The notes beneath the pieces were generated by a model. It saw nothing but the letters and a program-made list of their open reading frames with translations. It was not told where the DNA came from and made no database searches. The translations under genes and the position numbers were made by a program. Positions 1 through 5,402 of a stretch of DNA of 11,880 bases are shown in pieces. This stretch comes from Oscillospiraceae bacterium (GTDB lineage Bacteria; Bacillota; Clostridia; Oscillospirales; Oscillospiraceae): the NCBI GenBank assembly GCA_017399325.1, contig JAFQDY010000142.1:1-11880 (forward strand), in the 5' to 3' direction. Every line of letters starts with the position of its first letter. Within the stretch, counting starts at the first letter, position 1.

Positions 1-13
1 GATGAGAATATAT

Positions 14-42
14 TTGCCCTGACCGGGAAATTATGATATAGT
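14..42 (+). promoter_or_regulatory. Sigma-A-type promoter of the lipoprotein gene
   Basis: A -35 box TTGCCC (14-19) is followed by a 17-base spacer and an extended -10 box, TGA-TATAGT (34-42). Transcription would start near 49, giving a leader of about 34 bases before the ATG at 83. The assignment rests on sequence match only. Confidence 0.55.
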
Positions 43-82
43 ATAAATGGCTTACAGAAAATTATGCCTTGGAGGATATTTT

Positions 83-1222
83 ATGAAGAGATATATCACG
101 ATTTTATTGGTATTGGCCCTGCTTTTTACCTTGTGCGCCTGCAGAAAGAAAAAGCCGAGTGCAACGGAATCCTCCGGTAGCAGTACAACGACCGAATCCC
201 AATCGGAAAACACCACCGAGGATACCGGCGAGATCATCGAATTCACCGATTTGGTTGCGGTTTCCGTTCCCGCATCTACCGAAACCTTAAAAGCAACGGA
301 CGGAACTGTATTGTTTGAATACACCTACCAAAGTATGTCATTGGCGCTGAATAATGAGGATGTAGCAGAGAAGATCATCATCGATTTTCTCAACAGAGTG
401 GACACCACAAAGGTGCCTGCCACCTCCATTGCCGAATCGGCGAAATCTGCCTACAACTCTGCCAAAGACTGGGTCCCCTACCTTTACTCCATCACCTACA
501 GTCCCACGCGTATCGATGGCAATGTGTTAAGCCTGTTTGGTAACCATGTGGTCTATAACGGCGCGTTCCACCCTGACCGCAGCTGCGTTTCCGCAAATTA
601 CAATCTGCAGACGGGCGATTCATTATCGCTGGCGGACATTATGCATCCCCAGGCCTCCTTGGAAGGCATCTGCCAACTGGTTTTGACGGAACTTGCCAAG
701 AACGAAAAGGAACTGCAGTTGGATCCCGGCTACGAACAGGTCGTTCAGCAGCGCTTTAAGACAGACATCAGCCACGACGAGTCTTGGTATTTCAATGAAA
801 ACGGTCTGTGCTTTTATTTTGCGCCCTATGAGATCGCGCCTTATATCACCGGCGTTGTCCACGCGGAAGTCCCCTACTCCAGCCTGAAAAATGTGATCAA
901 GGACGAATATCTCCCCGCAAGACGGAATCAGGCCACCGGCAAGATCACCGTAGCGCCCTTCGACGAAACCAAGCAGTTTGACAGGATCACCGAAACTGTT
1001 TTGAGTAAGGAAGCCGATATGTATATGGTCTACGCCGACGCAGCAGTGCAGGATGTACGCATCACTGTCACCGATGAAAACAACAGTTACACTGTGTTTG
1101 CCACCTACGGCTTGCAGCCCGGTGATTGCGTTATGGTTCAGGCCGACGACGAAACCATCAACAAGGTTCAAATCAGTTATGTCTCCGGCGCAAAAACCCA
1201 AACGGCAAAAATCGTAAAGTAA
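83..1222 (+). CDS. DUF4163/DUF3298 (PdaC/RsiV-like) lipoprotein
   Basis: This is a predicted membrane-anchored extracytoplasmic lipoprotein of 379 residues. The ATG at 83 is chosen over an in-frame ATG at 47 because GGAGG lies at 71-75 and the protein then begins with a proper signal peptide: Lys-Arg, a hydrophobic stretch (residues 4-17), and a lipobox Leu-Cys-Ala-Cys with the lipidated cysteine at residue 20. A Ser/Thr/Glu-rich linker (about 21-55) follows. Residues about 65-170 resemble the DUF4163 (PdaC) module. Residues about 175-275 resemble DUF3298, as found in RsiV, including the pattern NLQTGDSLSLADI and a late PYEIAPY segment. Residues about 285-379 form a further beta-rich domain that I do not recognise. 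RsiV binds lysozyme and restrains sigma-V, but no sigma-factor gene lies nearby and there is no cytoplasmic anti-sigma domain, so an anti-sigma role is not supported. A cell-wall-related sensing or binding role is inference. Single-gene transcript. Confidence 0.85.
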   Translation: MKRYITILLVLALLFTLCACRKKKPSATESSGSSTTTESQSENTTEDTGEIIEFTDLVAVSVPASTETLKATDGTVLFEYTYQSMSLALNNEDVAEKIIIDFLNRVDTTKVPATSIAESAKSAYNSAKDWVPYLYSITYSPTRIDGNVLSLFGNHVVYNGAFHPDRSCVSANYNLQTGDSLSLADIMHPQASLEGICQLVLTELAKNEKELQLDPGYEQVVQQRFKTDISHDESWYFNENGLCFYFAPYEIAPYITGVVHAEVPYSSLKNVIKDEYLPARRNQATGKITVAPFDETKQFDRITETVLSKEADMYMVYADAAVQDVRITVTDENNSYTVFATYGLQPGDCVMVQADDETINKVQISYVSGAKTQTAKIVK

Positions 1223-1228
1223 AGAACA

Positions 1229-1265
1229 CCCCGGTTCGTAAACGCGAACCGGGGATTTTATTTTT
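1229..1265. terminator. Intrinsic terminator shared by converging genes
   Basis: A perfect 10-bp stem, CCCCGGTTCG (1229-1238) and CGAACCGGGG (1245-1254), encloses a 6-base loop. On the plus strand it is followed by a T-rich run (1256-1265), ending the lipoprotein transcript. Read on the minus strand, the tail is only moderately T-rich (TGTTCTTT), so it probably also serves the aminotransferase gene, but less clearly. Confidence 0.85.
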
Positions 1266-1267
1266 AA

Positions 1268-2473
1268 TTATAAACCCATGATCTCCTTGCGGTAGCGGGC
1301 GATGCCCTTGCCAAGAAGTGCAATGGCGCGCTCCAACTCTTTTTGCTCCAGCACATAGGCAATACGCACTTCGTTAATGCCGCTGCCGGGGGTTTCGTAG
1401 AAAGGCGCACCGGGGGCAAACATTACGGTTTCATTATCATCAGAGAATTCCTCCAGCAGCCACTGCTGGAATTTATCCGCATCGTCAACCGGAAGTCTTG
1501 CCATCACATAAAATGCGCCCATAGGCTCTTCCACCAGCACGCCGGGGATCTTCCGCAAGCCGGTCATAACCGCATCTCTGCGGCGGCGGTACTCTTCCTT
1601 GGATTTTTCAAAGTAGTCCGGTTCTACAGAATACAAGGCCGTTGCACCCACCTGATCCATAGTTGCCACAGAGAGTCTTGACTGGCAGAACTTCAAAAGC
1701 GCCTGCTGCAGGTCTTTATTCTTGGTGATCACACAGCCAACTCTTGCGCCGCAAGAGGAAAAGCGCTTGGACACGGAGTCCACGATAATCAAGTTGTCGT
1801 CAATGTCCGTAAAACGGCCCATACAGGGAACACCGAATTTATCGTCATAGCAGAATTCCCGGTACACCTCGTCACTAATGAGGAACAGGTCATGCTTTTT
1901 CGCAATATCCGCGATCATCCGCATCTCTTCTTCGGTCAGGACAACACCGGTGGGATTGCCGGGGTTGGTGATCATAATTGCGCGGGTATTGTTGGTGATC
2001 AGTTTCTCAATGCGATCACGGAAAGCATAGTGATAACCCTCTTCGGGGCAAGTAGGCAGGGCGCGGATAACGCCGCCGGCCGCGTGAACAAAAGTTGTAT
2101 AGTTGGGGTAATAAGGTTCGGGGATGATCACTTCCGTATAAGGATCAAGGATGCTCAGACAGGTAAAAAGCAAAGCCTCACTGCCGCCGGTGGTGATAAA
2201 AATATCCCCTTTATCCAGCGTTACGCCCAAATTGGCATAATATTTCTGAATTGCCTCGATCAAAGAGGTTCTGCCGGGAGAAGCCTCATAGGCCAATGTG
2301 CCGGGGTCAAAGCAGCGGATCGCATTGAAGAAAGCCTCCGGCGTAGGCACGTCAGGCTGACCGATATTCAGGTGGTATATCTTTTTGCCCTCTTCCTTGG
2401 CTTTGACCGCCAGGGGATGGAACTTCCGCATAGGAGACGGTTCGCAACGGTTTGCATTGATCGATATTTTCAT
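1268..2473 (-). CDS. PLP-dependent class I/II aminotransferase
   Basis: A 401-residue cytoplasmic fold-type I aminotransferase that moves an amino group between an amino acid and a 2-oxo acid using pyridoxal phosphate. Visible landmarks are the N-terminal LNIGQPDVPTP segment (about 35-45), the NPGNPTG loop (170-176; Asn173 contacts PLP), ISDEVY (Asp201 and Tyr204), the Schiff-base lysine in DSVSKRFSSCGARVG (Lys236), and a C-terminal NEVRIAYV whose Arg should bind the substrate carboxylate. The ATG at 2473 is chosen because AAAGGAGG sits just upstream; an in-frame ATG at 2521 has no such site and would add 16 residues. The gene lies directly downstream of an alanine/glycine symporter on the same strand, which suggests an alanine- or aspartate-type substrate, but substrate cannot be read from sequence. 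The upstream symporter frame overlaps its first 122 bases. Likely cotranscribed with that gene and ended by the 1229-1254 hairpin. Confidence 0.92.
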   Translation of the reverse strand: MKISINANRCEPSPMRKFHPLAVKAKEEGKKIYHLNIGQPDVPTPEAFFNAIRCFDPGTLAYEASPGRTSLIEAIQKYYANLGVTLDKGDIFITTGGSEALLFTCLSILDPYTEVIIPEPYYPNYTTFVHAAGGVIRALPTCPEEGYHYAFRDRIEKLITNNTRAIMITNPGNPTGVVLTEEEMRMIADIAKKHDLFLISDEVYREFCYDDKFGVPCMGRFTDIDDNLIIVDSVSKRFSSCGARVGCVITKNKDLQQALLKFCQSRLSVATMDQVGATALYSVEPDYFEKSKEEYRRRRDAVMTGLRKIPGVLVEEPMGAFYVMARLPVDDADKFQQWLLEEFSDDNETVMFAPGAPFYETPGSGINEVRIAYVLEQKELERAIALLGKGIARYRKEIMGL

Positions 2474-3857
2474 TGGTACCTCCTTTGGCAGATTTACTGC
2501 CAAACACACAAATATATTCATTGGTAAGCCGGCTGACTTCCGGACTGAGATAGATAAGAATAATCAAATTTGGGATGGCCATAAGCCCGTTGGCGGTTTC
2601 AGAAAGCATCCAAACTGTCCCGGTACTCAGTACCGCGCCTAGAATCACGGACAGCGCCTGCAAGATCACAAAGCGCTTCCAGACTTTCTCGCCAAACAGG
2701 AATTGGGCGCATCTCGCGCCGTAAAGACCCCAGCCGAAGATGGTTGCAACGGCAAAACAGCACAAGGAAATTGCCAGTGGAATATTCACCCAATTTCCGT
2801 ACACGCAGGCAAGGGCATCGGCGGTAATCCCAATCCCTTTATCCAAGCCGTACGGTATCGAAATGCCGCTACATAAAATTGCAAGGGCGGTCATAGTGCA
2901 AATGACGATGGTATCGAGAAACACCTCGATAATGCCCATCAGTCCTTGCTGAACAGGATGCTTGACCTGGGCCGTTGCATGGGCGATGGATGCAGTACCC
3001 ATACCGGCTTCGTTGGTGAACACACCTCTTGATGCGCCGATACGCAGCGCCTGAAAGGCAGAACCCAACATTCCCCCGGTTACAGCCGAAGGACGAAAAG
3101 CGCCCTCAAAAATAGACGCAAAGGCATATGGGATCGCAGAAGATCGGGCAATCAAGACGCCGGCGCACAGGATCATATAGAATACGGCCGCAAAGGGCAC
3201 TAAAAACGATGCTACAGTACCGATCCGCTTGGCACCGCCAAGAAGCACAAGGCAGACAATAACCGCAAGGGCAATTCCAATCAAAAGATTGACAAAACCG
3301 GACTCGTGACCGCCCAGCGCCTTCACCGCATTGTTGATGCCGCCAAGCGCCGCATTGACCTGTGTGGCAGATCCAACTCCAAAGGCCGCAACAACACCGA
3401 AGAAGCAGTAAATACCTGCCAGGAACTGCCATCTTTGACCCATTGCGCTGCGAACCATATACATTGGTCCGCCAACGAATTCTCCGTCTTTATCTTTGCT
3501 CCGATAGCGGATCGCCAAAGTAGCCTCAGCAAACTTGGTAACCATACCCAGCAGCGCGCAGATCCACATCCAGAAGATCGCACCCGGTCCACCGATCGCG
3601 ATCGCGCCTGCCACACCGGCAATGTTGCCTGTGCCTACGGTTGCAGACAGGGCGGTGCAAAGGGCCTGATAGGGAGAATTTCCGTTATGATTTTCACGAC
3701 TTGTCAGTGAGGCAATAAATGTACGGACGGCCGCCGGAAACAGGCGAAACTGCGCCCACCGTGTCCTGACGGACAGCAGTAGTCCAACGGCAAGAATCAA
3801 GACCAGCGCAGGAAACCCCCACACAAAGTCATTGATCAGTTGCAAACACCTTGGCAT
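2352..3857 (-). CDS. Alanine/glycine:cation symporter (AGCS family)
   Basis: A 501-residue multi-pass membrane protein of the sodium:alanine/glycine symporter family, importing small neutral amino acids with Na+ or H+. Evidence includes the family-typical GNIAGVAGAIAIGGPGAIFW stretch and the following KFAEATLAIRYR, the segment ASRGVFTNEAGMGTASIAHA, and about ten or eleven hydrophobic helices up to GLMAIPNLIILIYLSPEV near residue 440. The ATG at 3857 is preceded by AGGAGGG. The last 54 residues (about 448-501) are hydrophilic, unlike the family, and overlap the start of the aminotransferase gene in another frame. Removing one AT from the TATAT run at 2513-2517 would instead give a stop at 2494-2496 and a 453-residue protein of normal length (see findings). 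Probably an operon with the downstream aminotransferase. Function as a symporter should be intact, since the changed part lies after the last helix. Confidence 0.9.
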   Translation of the reverse strand: MPRCLQLINDFVWGFPALVLILAVGLLLSVRTRWAQFRLFPAAVRTFIASLTSRENHNGNSPYQALCTALSATVGTGNIAGVAGAIAIGGPGAIFWMWICALLGMVTKFAEATLAIRYRSKDKDGEFVGGPMYMVRSAMGQRWQFLAGIYCFFGVVAAFGVGSATQVNAALGGINNAVKALGGHESGFVNLLIGIALAVIVCLVLLGGAKRIGTVASFLVPFAAVFYMILCAGVLIARSSAIPYAFASIFEGAFRPSAVTGGMLGSAFQALRIGASRGVFTNEAGMGTASIAHATAQVKHPVQQGLMGIIEVFLDTIVICTMTALAILCSGISIPYGLDKGIGITADALACVYGNWVNIPLAISLCCFAVATIFGWGLYGARCAQFLFGEKVWKRFVILQALSVILGAVLSTGTVWMLSETANGLMAIPNLIILIYLSPEVSRLTNEYICVFGSKSAKGGTNENIDQCKPLRTVSYAEVPSPGGQSQGRGQKDIPPEYRSA

Positions 3858-3868
3858 TTTACCCTCCT

Positions 3869-3897
3869 AGAATACCACTTTTTTCTTTCATATGCAA
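3869..3897 (-). promoter_or_regulatory. Promoter of the symporter-aminotransferase operon
   Basis: On the minus strand, TTGCAT (3897-3892), a 17-base spacer and TATTCT (3874-3869), preceded by TGG (extended -10), form a good sigma-A promoter. Its predicted start, about 3862, falls inside the ribosome binding site AGGAGGG (3868-3862), only about five bases before the ATG, which is unusual. Confidence 0.5.
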
Positions 3898-3913
3898 GAA
3901 AAATTTCAAAAAG

Positions 3914-3945
3914 AAAAGCGACTTCTCTCATAAGAAGTCGCTTTT
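3914..3945 (-). terminator. Intrinsic terminator after the ArsC-like gene
   Basis: A 13-bp perfect stem, AAAAGCGACTTCT (3914-3926) with AGAAGTCGCTTTT (3933-3945), has a 6-base loop. Read on the minus strand it ends in TTTTCTTTTT, a good U-tract. It closes the unit running from the copper ATPase region through truA to the ArsC-like gene and separates it from the symporter promoter just downstream. Confidence 0.85.
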
Positions 3946-3961
3946 GTAAAATAGAATATTG

Positions 3962-4303
3962 TCATTCCCAGGTCGCCCAAATTTCGGGGCAATATCCCAC
4001 GGTCACCTGTTTGCCGTTCCGGACGATCGGCGTGCGCATAAGCGCAGGATCGTCAATGACCTTATCCTCCTTGGCGACCTTATCGTCCATATATTTCATA
4101 AGCGTAATTTCCGGGTCATTTTTATCCCAATCAATGAGTTGATCAATGCCGCCCACACCCCGCAGGACCGCATCAAATTCCTTACCGGACAGACCGTACC
4201 GCAGCAGGTCCACCATTTGGTATTTGATGCGCCGTTCTTTGAAGTAACGCTCGGCTTTTTTCGTGTCGAAGCACTTATTTTTTCCAAAGATCTGAATGTT
4301 CAA
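3962..4303 (-). CDS. ArsC/Spx-family thioredoxin-fold protein
   Basis: A 113-residue protein of the ArsC/YffB/Spx superfamily. It begins MNIQIFGKNKCFDTKKAERY, a beta strand then a single active-site-type cysteine (Cys11) followed by TKKA at the start of helix 1. It ends with the family LMRTPIVRNGKQVTVGY segment, including the conserved Arg-Thr-Pro. Spx-type CxxC is absent, since Cys11 is followed by Phe-Asp-Thr. The likely start is TTG at 4303, because GGAGGT (4315-4310) lies six bases upstream and the protein then matches the family N-terminus; another TTG at 4324 lacks a site. The TTG overlaps the truA stop TGA by two bases (TTGA), so the two are translationally coupled. A thiol-redox role, possibly glutathione-independent, is inferred; classic arsenate reduction is not supported because no other ars genes are present. 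Followed by a strong terminator. Confidence 0.85.
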   Translation of the reverse strand: MNIQIFGKNKCFDTKKAERYFKERRIKYQMVDLLRYGLSGKEFDAVLRGVGGIDQLIDWDKNDPEITLMKYMDDKVAKEDKVIDDPALMRTPIVRNGKQVTVGYCPEIWATWE

Positions 4304-5034
4304 TAGGTTACCTCCATCAAGCAAAGGCCACAGGCTGGGATCAATTCTCCGGCATCGGCACGACAGGCACTAAACAACCGGGGAATACTGTCCGCTTCCC
4401 TTTCATTTCTGCCCACTTCCAGCAGTGTGCCAACCATAATGCGGACCATATGGTGCAAAAATCCATTGCCGGTAACTGTAAATATGATTTCCTGCCCCAC
4501 GCGCTGAATATCAAGACTTTGGATATACCGCACTGTGGATTTTTTCATTTTTTTGTTGGCACAAAATGCGGCAAAATCGTGTTCACCCAAAAAATGGGCA
4601 GCCGCCTGCTGCATAGCGCCCATATCCACTCTTCTTGGGTCAATATAGACGAATTTTCTGTCAAACACACAAGGCTGCTCGCTGTTCCAAACACGATACG
4701 CGTAGGTCTTTGTCTTGGCGTTCAATCGGGCGTGGAATCTGGGGGACACGTTCTTACAAGAATATATGCCGATGTCCTCCGGTAAATAACGGCGCAGATT
4801 CAAAAGAATCTCCTCGCAGGACATTTGGCTCTCACAATGGAAACTCACCACTTGCCCCTTTGCGTGAGTGCCTGCATCGGTGCGGCCGCTGGCGCTGATC
4901 TCGATAGGCTCGTCCAAAATTCGACTTAATGCCGTTTCCAGCTTCGCCTGAATCGTGTTTTCCGTTGTCGAAAGACGCTGCCAGCCCCGATAACGGGTTC
5001 CGTCGTAGCAGACATCAAGCCGCAAATTCCGCAT
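4300..5034 (-). CDS. truA: tRNA pseudouridine(38-40) synthase TruA
   Basis: A 244-residue cytoplasmic enzyme that converts uridine to pseudouridine at positions 38-40 in the tRNA anticodon stem-loop. The family motif SASGRTDAGTHAKGQV contains the catalytic Asp53; the N-terminal YDGTRYRGWQ and the C-terminal FLHHMVRIMVGTLLEVGR are also diagnostic. Length is normal. The ATG at 5034 gives the family-like start MRNLRL, but AAGGAG (5041-5036) is only one base from it; a TTG at 5025 lies ten bases away and is the alternative start. The gene overlaps the preceding small ORF by 20 bases, so reinitiation after that ORF stops at 5015 may supply translation. Its own stop overlaps the TTG of the ArsC-like gene. 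Confidence 0.95.
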   Translation of the reverse strand: MRNLRLDVCYDGTRYRGWQRLSTTENTIQAKLETALSRILDEPIEISASGRTDAGTHAKGQVVSFHCESQMSCEEILLNLRRYLPEDIGIYSCKNVSPRFHARLNAKTKTYAYRVWNSEQPCVFDRKFVYIDPRRVDMGAMQQAAAHFLGEHDFAAFCANKKMKKSTVRYIQSLDIQRVGQEIIFTVTGNGFLHHMVRIMVGTLLEVGRNEREADSIPRLFSACRADAGELIPACGLCLMEVTY

Positions 5035-5143
5035 ACTCCTTCATTTCCTCTCTGGCTTCCTGTTCCGTATCTGCAGAAAACAGGAATCTTCCGTAGTTGT
5101 CATATACCTGAACATGTCCGTTTGTGCATCTGATAGAGTACAT
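5015..5143 (-). CDS. Small 42-residue protein overlapping truA
   Basis: A short coding region with AAGGAGG (5158-5152) eight bases before its ATG, one of the best ribosome binding sites in the window. The product starts MYSIRCTNGHVQVYDNYGRF and continues with LFSADTEQEAREEMKEYAEF before a final Ala-Ala. It reads like a real small domain: an amphipathic beta hairpin (about 1-24) followed by a charged helix (25-40), with no signal peptide or membrane segment. The stop (5017-5015) lies 17 bases inside truA, and the truA ribosome binding site is made of its Lys-Glu codons. I do not recognise a named family; small proteins of this look occur in clostridia. Function unknown. Translational coupling to truA is inferred from the overlap. 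Confidence 0.65.
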   Translation of the reverse strand: MYSIRCTNGHVQVYDNYGRFLFSADTEQEAREEMKEYAEFAA

Positions 5144-5171
5144 AAGCCATACCTCCTTGGTTTGTGGCTTT

Positions 5172-5200
5172 AGTATATCTATCTTTCGGTACAATAAACA
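5172..5200 (-). promoter_or_regulatory. Weak candidate promoter for the small ORF-truA unit
   Basis: The gap between the copper ATPase stop and the small ORF contains TATACT (5177-5172) on the minus strand, with only a poor -35 candidate, TGTTTA (5200-5195), at a 17-base spacing. No terminator is visible after the ATPase gene, so read-through from upstream is an equally good explanation. Confidence 0.25.
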
Positions 5201-5204
5201 GGAC

Positions 5205-5402
5205 TTATTTGATCACTTCATACCCTGCGTCAATAATGGCTTTTTCCAGAACGGCAACATCCGCAGAGCCTGTAACCGTAACAGTTTTTGCCTGCAAGTC
5301 CACAACGGCATCTAGCGTACCTGCAACCGCTTTACAGGCGCTTTCCACTCTGGCCTTGCAATGGCTGCACATCATACCTTCCACCTTGATCGCAACTTCC
5401 AT
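5205..5402 (-). CDS. Possible nested CopZ-like copper chaperone (internal start in copA)
   Basis: Inside the copper ATPase gene and in the same frame, AGGAGG (5416-5411) stands eight bases before ATG (5402-5400). Starting there gives a 65-residue protein, MEVAIKVEGMMCSHCKARVE onward, which is a complete HMA domain of the length of free CopZ chaperones, with the CxxC at Cys12 and Cys15. CopZ binds Cu(I) and hands it to CopA. The arrangement would let one gene make both the pump with a tethered chaperone and the free chaperone. This could be a fusion of neighbouring copA and copZ genes that kept the copZ ribosome binding site. Independent translation is inferred, not shown. Confidence 0.45.
   Translation of the reverse strand: MEVAIKVEGMMCSHCKARVESACKAVAGTLDAVVDLQAKTVTVTGSADVAVLEKAIIDAGYEVIK

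Noticed and set aside
623..1201. 192-codon minus-strand frame opposite the lipoprotein gene
   Set aside because: Antisense to a gene with signal peptide, promoter and terminator; no ribosome binding site or recognisable motif.
2474..2521. Aminotransferase start at the ATG at 2521
   Set aside because: It lacks a ribosome binding site and would translate through the strong AAAGGAGG that serves the ATG at 2473.
1892..2527. 211-codon plus-strand frame opposite the aminotransferase gene
   Set aside because: Antisense to conserved aminotransferase motifs; codon pattern follows the opposite strand.
5103..5150. Short frame starting at the ATG at 5150 before the small ORF
   Set aside because: It would give only about 16 residues and its ATG is one or two bases from the AGGAGG; the ATG at 5143 is correctly spaced and gives a protein-like product.
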